DNA of 64,000 nt, taken from Parastagonospora avenae f. sp. tritici 18332-5. Its lineage: Eukaryota > Ascomycota > Dothideomycetes > Pleosporales > Phaeosphaeriaceae. Made by a program: the position numbers and the translations under genes. Shown in pieces: positions 22,412-33,025 of the stretch. Where the stretch lies: contig JAFJTR010000009.1 in assembly GCA_022559985.1 (NCBI GenBank), positions 372,001 to 436,000 on the forward strand. The letters are read 5' to 3'. The first letter of the stretch is position 1; every line of letters starts with the position of its first letter. The notes under the pieces were generated by a model. It did not search any database. It saw only the letters and a program-made list of their open reading frames with translations, and had not been told where the DNA came from.

Positions 22412-23055
22412 ATGCAAGCCTACCTCGATACAGCAAAGTTCCCGCTCCGTTTGCGCGCTCCGGCAAGTGAAGAAATTCAATCCAGCAATGCCACTTCTTT
22501 CAGAGAGAGTTTGGTGCCGCCCGACAAGCAAGCTTGCAGTTCCGCTCCCAGAGTGAGAGGTTTTTTGCCTAGCGTCAACGGTGTGTCTTCGCCAACATTC
22601 GCATTTACCGAAAATTCATGACTGACTATCTGGATATAGCTGCCAGTCGCTTCCAAGTCGTTGAGATGCCTATGAGGCAGAAGGAAGCTGTCTTCAGCAG
22701 CGCGCCCCACACCGCGGGAGACCTGCGAGTATACGTACAGTACGTCAACCCGTTGATGCATGGACTTCCAAGCGCTACTGGATACATCAACGATGGCAAA
22801 GTAAATCCATCAAAGTACGGGTCGACCTTGGACTTTGCCCTCGGTCTATGCTACGAAACATTTTGTACAAGAGTGAATTGTCGCCATGGAAGTCGTTGTC
22901 GTTGGAGGCACTCGTGGCTTTCCAGAGATGAGCTAGCTTGGATGTTCGCTCTTGGTGCGAAAGGCATCGATGGTATGTTGGAAAGGTGGTCCACTCCCTG
23001 CTTTCCAGAGTGCATTCGGTGGCACCCGCCGCACATGTTTGCTTCTGAGGTTTGA
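22412..23055 (+). CDS. CCCH-type zinc-finger small protein (194 aa)
   Basis: Exons 22412-22580 and 22640-23055; the 59-nt intron begins GTGTGT, holds a CTGAC branch site and ends ATATAG, with matching phase. Around residue 140 the sequence FCTRVNCRHGSRCRWRH fits C-x4-C-x5-C-x3-H, the CCCH zinc-finger spacing seen in RNA-binding proteins. The following SRDELAWMF block resembles what often follows such fingers in small fungal proteins. A second downstream CxxxC-type pair is absent. RNA binding is an inference from the finger. It is a small, possibly lineage-specific gene in an accessory island. A shorter version starting at 22618 would drop exon 1. Confidence 0.6.
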
Positions 23056-23260
23056 GGCCTCTTCTGAGCATCATAGCAACCTGTCATACTTTGTAGCTCT
23101 CTAATCCACAATTCACGGCCATAACAAGCAATCTTCTTCTCTGACGTTGCCATTGACCTCCGCCGTTGACACCACTCGATTGGCGTCTCCCACCAAAACC
23201 GAGAAGATCGCAGCGCCCAGAGTGAGAGCAATAAAACTCTCTATAGCATGCTTGAATTCG

Positions 23261-24152
23261 ATGAAAGATTTGAATAGTGATTACTCAATTTCCATAGCTT
23301 TCATCTAGATCACTCGTACTAACTTCGATAGCCGCCACCGAGGAGCAAGTTCAGTCATCCAGAGTGCATGGCACCCATCCCAGTACTGTGGGTTCACTCA
23401 AGGTTCATGAGATTATCGGTCTTCAGCAAGATCGCAACGACGCGTTGGTACGAGCAGACGCTTGGAAGACCAAGGCCAAAGAGTTGAAACGCGAACGTGA
23501 TCAGCTCAAGCAGCGCTTGGAGGCCCTGGAGAGCGACTTTAATGTTCGAGAGAACGCACTCAATTCCAGAGTGGATAAACTCGAAGCAGTTGCGGATGGA
23601 CGCGACGAACAGATCGTAAGTCTCCACTGAACAATTCTCTTGATCCATTTTAATGTGCTTGTGCAGACGGAATTGTCGGGCAAGCTCTCAGAAGCTGCAA
23701 AGACTAAGATCAACGCCGAAAGAGCAGCAGAGAGTGTTTCGGAGCTCGTTGAGATGCTCGGCAATGTCATCGATGACCTTTCCAATCGTCTAGAATCACA
23801 ACGCAATTCACACAAACGTACACTGAAGGTGGCACACACGGCACTCTTGGAGTCTGTCAGACAGAAGACCGCACGCCTGAGTGAGTGCGTTATCAAATGT
23901 GGCATCATCCGATAAATTGGCGCTTCTCATGAGAGGGAAGTGGTGATGTTGCAAAAGCGGATCGGCTTCTCGAGAGTGCGGCGGATCCACCTCGAAGAAC
24001 AAGTCACTGCCCGTGGACTCTTGCTGCTGCTGAAGGCATCAAATACCATCGCCGTCTCCAGGGTGTGCCGGCTCGAGCTTGCTGAGCAGGTCGATAGCTA
24101 TCGGGCCATATTCCTCAAGGCATCAAATACCATCGCAGTCTCCCGTATGTAA
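23261..24152 (+). CDS. Coiled-coil protein with two end models
   Basis: Exons 23261-23276, 23332-23615 and 23667 onward join in phase; the second intron (GTAAGT...GTGCAG) is clear, the first has a weak donor. Model A runs to a TAA at 23913-23915 (182 aa). Model B splices out 23885-23935 and ends at 24152 (244 aa), which adds an in-phase coiled-coil extension with two imperfect repeats. Residues 30-150 are strongly charged with heptads (KTKAKELKRERDQLKQRLEA, LSNRLESQRNSHKRT). No catalytic or targeting motif is recognised. It neighbours another coiled-coil gene at 21163. I favour model B because the downstream frame is protein-like and carries the duplication, but transcripts would decide. Confidence 0.55.
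23968..24138 (+). repeat. Two-unit imperfect tandem repeat (87 + 84 bp)
   Basis: Units 23968-24054 and 24055-24138 encode related segments: each starts SRV, has LEEQV or LAEQV, and ends LKASNTIAV. The 20-bp core AAGGCATCAAATACCATCGC is identical in both. A third unit begins and stops after SRM. Confidence 0.75.
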
Positions 24153-24511
24153 GCTCTTTTTCGATGAAAGCAAGGTACATTTCGTCAGAGACTCGCGATC
24201 TTTCCACATGCAAGCACCTATTTCACGTAGTACTATCTTCTAATAGTACAGGCTGAAGCTATACAAGGTCCCGAGATTTCACGCTTGCCACTAGCTATAT
24301 ATTTGAACATATCCAGGCTCTTCAAACAAACAGCTGTGTATCTTCTAGATCTAGAAGTACCCTCGCAGCATGTTTCATCTGGATCAGTGTTTGCAGTCTA
24401 TACCGAGGGCGCCGGTTCCTACTTAGACAGAGTCTTCGGATATACCTATTGGTGTTGTCTGAGCTTAGTGTCTCTACATTGACGACGAGCCCACGCGGAA
24501 AGCGCCCTGAA

Positions 24512-24603
24512 ACAAGAGCCCGAAGCGACTCGATAGCTCATTGAGACTCAATAAATCGCCAGGAAGATCTTGAAGGTAGACAGCTCTATGATTGCGCACT
24601 GTG
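24512..24603 (+). repeat. Dispersed duplicate block, copy A
   Basis: About 92 bp similar to 25293-25383 with matching order: AGAGCCCG, a TAGCT core, ACTC(A/G)ATAA, then GAAGA(T/C)CTTGAAGGTAGAC, which differs at one base. A further local duplication links 24618-24676 to 24778-24834 (shared CTGGCGCGGCAG, then GATCGA...GAGCT). Confidence 0.7.
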
Positions 24604-24702
24604 TAAGAAGGTCCCCTGTACTGGCGCGGCAGACGATCGAGCTGGGCGATGAGCTCTGGGAATTCTCGGACATCGAGAAAAATGCCTCTTGTCACTGTCT
24701 AG

Positions 24703-25227
24703 TCCGAACTTCCTGCTCCTATCGAGCCTTTCATCTTCCCTGAAGGAACGCCTCAGCGTCTACCAGAGTGCGAGGGCCTGGCGCGGCAGCCGATCGACCT
24801 CAGCGACGAGCTTTCGGAAGTCTCAAACATCAGCACAGAGGCTGAGCTGCCCCCAAAGCAGTCTCACGCACTCTCAGAGCGGTCTCAAATCCTTCTATCG
24901 CTGCTGCTATCGGCCAATGATGCTCGAGTCCAACCAGAGCGCGCTGACACCGCCCACCCGGGACCTGCAGCGCCTGTTGCCGTCCAGGCGGAAGCATTTG
25001 CCCCTGTTGAGCCAGAGTGCGAGGATCAGAAGACGCCTTGGTTTGTTGATATGTCATGGTATGACGGCAACAACATGATTCCGCACTAGTACCTCCACCA
25101 AGAAAGCGCCAGCAAGACCTTTGGCTTATGCAAAAAGGTCTTCATGACGGATGAGGCGTACGAGGATGGGGCTAACTGCGTGATTCGCCAGAAATGGTTC
25201 TCTAAAGAAGAGACCGCTTACCGATAA
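24703..25227 (+). pseudogene. Open frame without ATG, interrupted by one TAG
   Basis: From 24703 a protein-like frame runs to 25086 (EPFIFPEGTPQRLPECEG, RQPIDLSDELSEVSNISTEA, KTPWFVDMSWYDGNNMIPH). It meets TAG at 25087-25089 and continues in the same frame to TAA at 25225-25227 (YLHQESASKTFGLCKKVF, FSKEETAYR). The TAG is one C-to-T change from CAG. There is no ATG at the left end; the frame is preceded by CACTGTCTAG, which could be a splice acceptor, so a 5' exon may exist. Acidic, Pro/Ala-rich middle. No family recognised. Either a nonsense-mutated gene or two exons of an unrecognised one. Confidence 0.5.
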
Positions 25228-25292
25228 ACTGAGCCAATTTGTGCGCACCGTGTTTCAACAAAGCCTACTTGTGGCGAGTAGCTGTTATGTGA

Positions 25293-25383
25293 AAAAAGAG
25301 CCCGGAGAGTCTCCATAGCTAATTAGAACTCGATAACGCGCCGGGAAGACCTTGAAGGTAGACAGCTGTATTGATCCTTTGTG
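25293..25383 (+). repeat. Dispersed duplicate block, copy B
   Basis: Partner of 24512-24603 in the same orientation, about 780 bp away. Differences are mainly substitutions. Confidence 0.7.
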
Positions 25384-25412
25384 AAAAAAAATTGTTAATA
25401 ATCGTGCAGTAA

Positions 25413-25742
25413 CACTATTTCAAAGTCAACATTCACAATGCATCCCCAGAACCCGACTACTACTATGAGACCATCGACCCAGAGCGCGGCAACCCTCTTC
25501 GCGAGGTGTCTCTGTTCAACCTCCTCGGTCTCACTGACCTGAGTGATCATCTCCAAACGATCAAAATCAAAGGAATGCACTGCAATGGCAAAGAGCTAGT
25601 CAAGTTCGTCAGGAACTGGAAGCAACTCTCCAGCGTGAGGCTCGAGCGCGTGATGCTATCAGAGGGTAGCTGGCAGCAGGTGTACGCAGTGGCGAAGCCA
25701 AAGCATTTCAAGGATTTCGTGCTCAAGGATGGAGTGGAGTGA
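25413..25742 (+). pseudogene. Start-less fragment, leucine-rich-repeat-like
   Basis: A frame open from 25413 to TGA at 25742 lacks an ATG at its left end but is clearly protein-like: SPEPDYYYETIDPERGNPLR, then FNLLGLTDLSDHLQTIKI, NWKQLSSVRLERVMLSEGSW and AKPKHFKDFVLKDGVE. The pattern resembles the leucine-rich C-terminal part of small fungal F-box-type proteins, where a comparison of hits ends in a short tail. No F-box is seen upstream. Probably a truncated gene remnant following the duplicated block at 25293-25383. The 330 bases after it hold nothing I can support. Confidence 0.5.
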
Positions 25743-26076
25743 ACAAGGCTGATCAGGCCCAGTGGAATTCTTACATACCACGCTGCCGAGATGATCGTCG
25801 ACAAGAATGGCATGCGAAGATTCGATAGCACCCCTCCCTTCTCCGAAGCAGACGGTAGTAAAAGCATACAGTGGCACGTCAAGAATGATACGAGCTTTTA
25901 GGCTCACCTGCTTGATGGACGAGCAAGTTTGCTTATCCAGTGTGTACAAAGATTGAAAATAAATCCCCTTCCTTCCCCAAATTTGTCATTCCACTTCTCT
26001 GTTATGTACTGCTCCGATGACTATTCGTGATTACATGATACCAGTAAACTCGATGCTTCGCTGGAGATATCGTTGA

Positions 26077-27739
26077 CTACTCGTCCTCAGCGGAAACATT
26101 TATACCCTTGTCCGAATCGCTGAGCAAGACTCGCCACTTAACTTCATCATCTATGCCAAATCGTGGCGCGAATTTGACGTCTAGATCGAAATCCGGCATG
26201 GGTGTCGTCTCCCACATTGCAGCCTTGAATGTAGTAGGATACACCCATTCGCCCGACGACGGTGAAACGTCACAGCGAAGGATCATCAGCGCAGTGAAAG
26301 CCAATATCTCGGTAGTCGCGAAGTGGCGGCCAGGGCATAGCGTTGTACCACCGCCGAAGCTCGAAAAGCGATGGGGTTGTGTTTTCGCTCTGCTGGTAAG
26401 AAGCGCCGGTGATCGAATGAGTGCACGGTTGGGCCAAAGGCTTCTGCGCTTGTGTGCTGGACGGGTCCGGGGATCATGATGGTGCCGCCTTTCTTGGGAA
26501 ATATTTGCCGTCGAGCATGCAGTCTTTCATCACAAGCCGTGCTGAAATTCCGATGCTGTGTGTCCGCAGTACTTCTTGTAGTGTCGATAAAAGAATAGGG
26601 CATGCGCTCTTGACGCTCGTCATGTCGAGAGTGCGAAGGGTCTTTGTCTCGCCCTCTTCTTCGAAGATAGTGTCGAATGTAACCTTGGCAAGCTCTTGTC
26701 TACATTCTTCCAGGATAGTGTTGTTAGAATAGATGTAGCAAATCATCCAAAATGTGGTGGGGGAAGTGTTTGTGAGGATGCCTAGCGCGCCACCGCATTC
26801 AAACCTTGCGATGTCTTCTGAAGGTACATTGTACTCTTGACTATGTTCAACGCGCGCTTTGACGAGAGCCGAACCCTCAAGATGGCCTTGATTTTGGAAG
26901 TATATGAGGAATGCATTTTCTATAGTCGTTCCGGCCAGGACGCTTTCCTTCGCGAACACCGAAGGCATGAATTTCAAAATAAGGAACATGATACCTGTTT
27001 GGAACTTCCTGCGTGTTACATCAGTGTGGTACAACAGGCATTCGCAAATAAGACTACCTACCAGAAGCTTTGTTCTACTTCAGGGTCTTTGAACGGGTTT
27101 GAGGGCCGTATACAGAATCTGTATTCGCTATAGTGATCTCATGGCTGATGAACTCGAAGAGCTTGACAGTCTGTTTGCACTTCATTCCGTCGATAGAATC
27201 CGCAACCTTCTGGGCCATGACACGGTTCATTGCATCAAGACCTCTTCCTGGCGTCAACGGACCTCGAACAGCAGGGTAATGTGAGACTGAATAGCTTCGC
27301 GGCCCTTCATCACCGTTGGCGTTGGTGTCGAAAATATCGCTCGCTAATTTACTCGAGCCACAAATATTCTTCGCGGCCATACCTTCTATCGGTGGGAAAG
27401 CCAGGATTTTGAACTGCTTTTGTACGTCTGGGATGAGCGCCATCGAGTTGATCACGTACAGCCTCGATCCTGGAAGGTGCAGCGTGTAGATGGGCATATT
27501 GTGCTTGTTTCTGCGAGATTCATGAGCTTTGATTTTGGCTATGCTACATACAACATTGACCTAAGCTCGACATAGTATCTAGTCCTCTTCCTCATGAGGC
27601 CGATTACATGCCCTATGAAAGGAATTGATGTTGGTGCGATCGGTGATTCTTTTGCGTCCTGGCTCCAGTGCAATAGCAGGTGCAAAAGTCCTAAAAGAGT
27701 GATGGCGCCAGTAGCGGCCAGTGCGAGTGCTCCCTGCAT
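26077..27739 (-). pseudogene. Cytochrome P450 with three single-base frame lesions
   Basis: Exons 27561-27739, 27062-27510 and 26077-27008 encode a complete microsomal P450: N-terminal anchor (LALAATGAITLLGLLHLLLH), Pro-rich hinge (PIAPTSIPFIGH), an ExxR-type helix region (STLQEVLRTHSIGISARLVM) and the heme loop FGGGTTLCPGRHFAT with the Cys codon at 26335-26337. The frame breaks three times, each at a short run of identical bases on the coding strand: AAA at 27098-27100, CCC at 26496-26498 and TT at 26357-26358. Adding one base to each run would give exactly 521 codons across the three exons. It resembles the CYP7/CYP8-like fungal group; substrate unknown. True pseudogene or assembly error cannot be separated from sequence alone. 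Confidence 0.85.
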
Positions 27740-28015
27740 GAGACGCAGGGGTCTTTTATGGAGTGGACGAGCGGTTCGAGAGCAGTGGTCTGTGGTAGGG
27801 TTTTGGGGCGGCTGGATGAAGGGAAACAGAGCTGTGCTGTCCTACGCTCTGAGTTTTGCTCTCTCTGGATGCGACTACCTGCAGTTGTACGGCGTATGCT
27901 ACTCATATTCAACTATATGCGTTTGTGCGGCGTTGTCATCTTGCACGCGCGCGGGCGTAATTGGCTGAGCATCAGAGGCGAAGTTATCGCTTTGTTGGGC
28001 TCACCAGGCAGCGGC

Positions 28016-28207
28016 CAAATTCGTGCCCGTTCTAGACCTATATCATGAGGTGATAATCGTTAAAAGGTAAGCTTTGTACAAGTTTCTAGAGAAGCCTAGA
28101 TATTTTCGAAGTTCTAAGATGCTCTACCTAATTCTGTTAGAAACCTTTAAACATACATAGGCTACCTTTTCGACTCTTCTCATTAGACAAGGCGGGCACG
28201 AATTTTG
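28016..28207. mobile_element. MITE-like element, copy 2
   Basis: 192 bp with inverted ends CAAATTCGTGCCCG and CGGGCACGAATTTTG. Inverted similarity extends outward to about 27997 and 28225 (left GGGCTCACCAGGCAGCGGC against the complement of the right flank, most bases matching), so the full element may be about 229 bp with roughly 33-bp ends. It has no coding capacity and lies between the P450 promoter and the 3' end of the DUF3112 gene. No clear target duplication. Partner of 5625-5815. Confidence 0.8.
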
Positions 28208-28439
28208 CCGGCGCGTGGTGGGCTCGAAACGCTTCTCTTTACTATTGGCAGGCTGATCACAGCACTTGCGGTCTGCCTGAGAAATCGCATGTTGAATAAC
28301 ACCAATTTTGGAGCAAAACATCACAAAGAGATTGGGAGCAAATCTCGACCTAGACATAAGAATAATCCTGTACGATACGTACAACGCCATTTCATTATGC
28401 ATTCGTTGAAACATTATATACGCTACTTACCCCTAATAC

Positions 28440-30618
28440 CTAATACAACCTCTGCGGCTCAAAGCTAAACCTCTGATAGTTCTCTTCCATCATCATATGA
28501 TCCTTCGCATCCCAGCTGGTCGTGCCCTCACTATCCAGCGACGAAGATACCCGAGCAACATCCGAGCCCTCCGTCGATGATGCCGTCAATTTCTTGGACG
28601 AAGTGGGCCTTGAGATGTCGCTAGCCTTGTCGCCCTGCAGACTCATGTCGATGATCTTGCGGCCGTCGGTGCTGGGTCTTCGGGAAAGCGTGATGACTTC
28701 GACACTTGAAGTGCGGCGGCGAGGAATCTGTGCAGCAGGGAGAGGCTGGCGAGGTACCTCTGGCGCTTCATCGATGGTGGGTGTGGTGGAGGAGACGCTG
28801 TGCATGCTAGCATGATTCCTGAACGTCTTGAGAGCGGAATTGGGCGGGAAAGTTGAGCGCTGTTGTGGAGCCAGGGGATTCTTGGTCGGCTTGGGCTTGG
28901 TGCCGCTCAAAGAGTCGGATCTGTGTTGCACTGCATGAGTGCTACCTGGCCTGGCTATCGCAGATATCTTCGCAGTTCTCACTGCGTCGGTCTTCGCCCG
29001 TCTTGGGAGTGTGCTATACTGCTCACTGTTGGATTCTAGAGAAGCCAATGCGTCGTCAATGGCTGTACCCACGTCCACGCCGTTTAGATCGTGGTTTGCA
29101 ATCTCAAACGTCTTCTTGGGAGTGCCTATCCTACTCAATGAACTTGAGTGTGAAATTGAGCTATGCGATGGTCGATGGCTTGGCAGCGGCCATTCGCTTG
29201 GTATCTCCGGGACTGGTGGGACGTCATCTGCGAATTTGATACTCCGGTCGTTGAACGCCAATTTCGTGGGACTAACTGTATCGGCTAGAGAGTAGTTGCT
29301 GCTGCGACTACTGACGGACGTGCCAGAGAGTCTCTTGACTTTCCAGTTGCCAGTCTTGCGATCGACCTCTAATGTAGAACCAGCGTATTGTAGCGAGTCG
29401 GCCAGTGTATGTGTGTCCTCGAAGATCGATGTCTCATATTGATGCAATGTCTCTGTCGATCCGTTGCGCTGCGACATGGGCACAATGGGCGCTTCGCAAG
29501 GAAGGCCTTTTTTGTTGATGGAATGGCTGAGGCTGAGATGACTGTTGATGTTAGAGGCGCTGTTGAGATTTACTCGGCTATTGCGGCCTGAGTAGTCTCC
29601 AGACACTCTTGATCCGTTCGGTACATGGAAGCGAAGGTCGACCCGAACAAGCGCGAACATGACGATTACGATGATCTCGGTGACGAAGTTGAATACGTAG
29701 AAGCATGCCTTGTGTAGATACCATGGCTGTGTGACTGGCTGGCCTGCTGAGTTGAGAAAGGGTGTCTGGGGAATCCAGGCGATTACACAGCGAAAGAGTT
29801 GTCCGGTTGTCAAAACAGCCACTGCAATAAGTAGGATTATAATGTTGACCCTGAGGCGCCCGGCACCAAACTTCTCAGTCTCCGTCCGTGGTATCAGTCC
29901 TGATATCAATACGAGGATCGCCGGCGCGAAGCAGAAGACGGTGAAGTAGGTCTGCCCGGTAAGCTGTAGAGCGCGGAACACATGCAGCTTCGTACTGCTA
30001 GCAGTGAAGAACTGCCAGATGTTGACTAGGATGATCATGATCAAAGTGATGACCAAAACCGCGAGTGCGCCGCGATGGAAGATTCGGTATGGAGTCGACC
30101 AGCCAAGGCGCTGGTGTTGGGCGCGAACTATTCGCTGCACGAAAAACCAGTCAATCATGAACAAGATGATGGTTCCTACGTACACGAAAACGTTTGCAGC
30201 GATTCCGAGACCGATATTCCGTGGGTAGCATGCCCATGCTATCCGCAGGGACATCGTAATGACACGGATCTTGCACAATCCTGTTCGATGTCAGTCGAGA
30301 AGCTATTTAGATGTAGCACGATATGGGACGTACCGAGAATGGCGCCATTGAAAATAAACTTGTGCCCGCGGCCCTTGTTTGCCTTGAAGATCTTGATGTG
30401 GATGATACCGAAGACGAGATAGAGCACCAAGAAAATCACAGTGATGGGTACATCCGGTATGACTTCTGGGTTACCTCCGAGGCCTTGATTGCGAGGAGCA
30501 TACGGAGGACCTTGTGAGAGTATGCTCACTCCCTGTTGAATTGTCAGTACTGAGCCTCTGCTAGGTATGTATTCGCCATACTCACTGGCGAGCCAGACGA
30601 TCCCTGAGAGCCAGACAT
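28440..30618 (-). CDS. DUF3112 family multi-spanning membrane protein (690 aa)
   Basis: Exons 30586-30618, 30334-30532 and 28440-30280 join in phase to 691 codons. The small first exon (MSGSQGSSGSP) ends at GTGAGT. The second intron joins IFNGAILG to LCKIRVITMSLRIAWACYP. About seven hydrophobic segments occupy the first 300 residues, with family blocks GPPYAPRNQGLGG, NVFVYVGTIILFMIDWFFVQ and YLHKACFYVFNFVTEIIVIV, then VDLRFHVPNGS. The C-terminal 380 residues are Ser/Thr/Pro rich, cytosolic and likely phosphorylated. Family function unknown; the topology suggests a sensor or transporter-like plasma-membrane protein (inference). It is divergent from the gene at 31660. Confidence 0.9.
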
Positions 30619-31659
30619 GATCGATGGTTCCACCGAGTGCAAGCAGGTCGAAGTCGCGAGAAGCAAGCAAGACGGTCTTGACTAGACATGCAGATGGACC
30701 AGAGTATATCAGGCGTTCCAGAAGCGACATTCTGAACCTAGGCGAGTCATACGTAGCCCAGGGCGCATGTATTCCAGATAGCGAGCAAATGAATGACGAC
30801 TGTGCAGTGTAAGCCGGCAGACAAAGCCTATTGAGTTCCTGGTCTAAGACCGCGCCGCTTGTGGGACTGGCCCGGGCGAACCACAGCCCGTACAATATAC
30901 TTAGAGTTTACAACATCAGCCCGCGCTTTCTTGGGGTGCCGACCGTTTGTTGTGATATGCTACTCGTGTACCGCGCAAGCGGGCTGCGGCTGATCGACAA
31001 AACCTACCATCATTCAGCTGGGCGCCTCTAGATCCCCTTCAACACCCTTTCACTTGGCCTTCGCTTCTTTGCCATTGCTGGTCCTACTGTAGTCAATGAG
31101 TGAAGATGCACGGCTCATGCGATCGTTCTTCCACAATACGTCAAGATGCTGATGTTAAGCAAGGGTGGTTGTGTTCGGGTCTCCTCACAGATGCCGGAGA
31201 TCTGCATGGCGTTGTTGCTGCACGATGACTGGAGGTTCAGGTGGCACCGGCTTCAACCAAGGAAGCCGGCGGCGGATGACGTTAGTATCGGCATCGCGCA
31301 ATGGAAAAGCTCCGCGCGTGTACCTGAAATGGCGTAACGCGATGTGTTGTTTTCAGTGGTAGCGAAGAGCAAGAGGCAATGTCACGTGTATTCGCAAGCT
31401 GTCGAACTCTGCATGGTATTTGAAGTTTCCCCATGTCTGCGCCGGAGAAACCTCGGCACCGAAGCTTGAGCTTCGATTCTACTCCGCCATGACAGATCTA
31501 CCGTTTACCACGACAATCTTCCGCACGTCTGAGCATAATCTGCAACTTCCCAAAGTCTACATCTGACGTTCCATTCACCCATTTGCAAAAGAACCCCCGA
31601 AGTGGCATGGTCACAACCGATAAAACAACACGATAGCCTCCCATACCCACACCCTTACG
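30619..31659. other. Divergent promoter region
   Basis: About 1 kb between divergent starts. No gene supported and no specific regulatory site recognised. Confidence 0.5.
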
Positions 31660-32727
31660 ATGCCACCAAAACCCAAACAACGCGCCGTCGTCAAGGCCTC
31701 CAAACCCTCCAAATCCACCATCCCCTCACCCTTCACCCCCGCATCTGCTGAACTCGCCCCTCTCCTCTCCACCTTCAGCCGCGACACCGTCTACATAACG
31801 CACATCGACACGCACCCCGCCTGGTTCAAAAAGCGCATCTTCAGCGTGCCCGTGATCCTCAACCTGACCATAACCCTGATCCTCGGCCTGCGCGCATACT
31901 ATATCCTGCCGTATTACGCGCGCATCCTGCTCTCCGTTATGGGCAACCTCAACGAAACAACTATATACTGGACGCAGGAAACGTGGGGTAGTATGGCGTG
32001 GAAGGTGTTTAAGCGCATGTTGAGCTTCATGCTGGATTTCCTGCTGTTTAGAATCGTCGGGCCCTGGCCGTGGTCATTTTTCTTGGAACTGCCTGGCAAT
32101 CCCGTGTGGTGGCGGTGGAAAGTCGGGTTTCGCGAGCAGGAGGTGGTGATTCGGCAGAGTCGCGGGTGGGGGGGTCAGGACCTGTTGGGGTTGGAGGAGG
32201 GCAGTTCGGGGAGGGCGGGCGAGGAGAGCCCGTTTTTCAAGACGAGGATTCTGCCGGCGCTCGATGAGAAGAGGCTCAGGGAGAAGACGGGGTATTTGCT
32301 CATGGATGCGGATTTCGATCTTGATTTTTATGGCATGATTGCGGCGACGCAGTTGGTGGATCGGAAGACGGTTGCGCTGGATAAGCTGCGGAAGGCGGTG
32401 TTTGTGTATGTGGGTGATTTGAAGGCGGAGGTGGAGAATGGGCAGTGGGCGATGTGGGATTGCTCGGAGGCTGAGGGCGAAGAGTCGGAGACGGAGGCGA
32501 GGAATAAACTCATGGCGTTCAAGGACAAACTCACGGCCTTGGGTAAGGAGAGCTTGTTCTTCAAATGGGTTGAGCTGGTGCAGTTCGAGAGTAATGCCCC
32601 TGGAGGCTTCACGCCGGAAAAGCAGGCAGAGACAGCGGACAAGACGAAGAAGATGTTTGAAGCCGAGGGCGTGGATTGGGAAGCATTTAGCACTTTCATT
32701 GGGGGAGGGAACATGGCCGGAATGTAG
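31660..32727 (+). CDS. Conserved fungal protein with two predicted TM segments (355 aa)
   Basis: Intronless 355-residue frame. The N-terminus is basic and Pro/Ser rich (PPKPKQRAVVKASKPSKSTI). Hydrophobic segments lie near residues 70-90 (VPVILNLTITLILGLRAYYI) and 125-145 (MLSFMLDFLLFRIVGPWPWS). The soluble C-terminal half has the blocks EQEVVIRQSRGWGGQDLLGL and TGYLLMDADFDLDFYGMIAA. It looks like a conserved ascomycete protein, but I cannot name the family. Membrane location is inferred. The first half of the CDS is C rich and the second half G rich in third positions, a visible codon-use shift around base 32000. Confidence 0.8.
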   Translation: MPPKPKQRAVVKASKPSKSTIPSPFTPASAELAPLLSTFSRDTVYITHIDTHPAWFKKRIFSVPVILNLTITLILGLRAYYILPYYARILLSVMGNLNETTIYWTQETWGSMAWKVFKRMLSFMLDFLLFRIVGPWPWSFFLELPGNPVWWRWKVGFREQEVVIRQSRGWGGQDLLGLEEGSSGRAGEESPFFKTRILPALDEKRLREKTGYLLMDADFDLDFYGMIAATQLVDRKTVALDKLRKAVFVYVGDLKAEVENGQWAMWDCSEAEGEESETEARNKLMAFKDKLTALGKESLFFKWVELVQFESNAPGGFTPEKQAETADKTKKMFEAEGVDWEAFSTFIGGGNMAGM

Positions 32728-33025
32728 ATATGGTTTGTGGATATTAGCTTTGCATTGCATTGATACCCATTTCTCGAAGTGAGCAATAGATCTCGACATC
32801 CTTTACTTCTACTTCGCGAGTGGTCTTGGACTTGAAGTCTTTGTGCTTCAGTCCCAATATGCCTTGACCATGTGTACTCTGGCGAGACTTTAGTCACCCG
32901 CCGGCTCGAATCGGCATTTGAAGAGTACCGGTCCTGCCAGGTTCCTCGTAGTGGCGTTGTAGCTGTCCAACAGCCATAAGTCGTAAAATCATAGCTCAAA
33001 CCCGAGCTCCATTCCCTTCACCTCC

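Noticed and set aside
32074..32799. 241-codon minus-strand open frame
   Set aside because: Shadow of the gene at 31660-32727; His/Arg/Pro-rich artefact of G-rich third positions.
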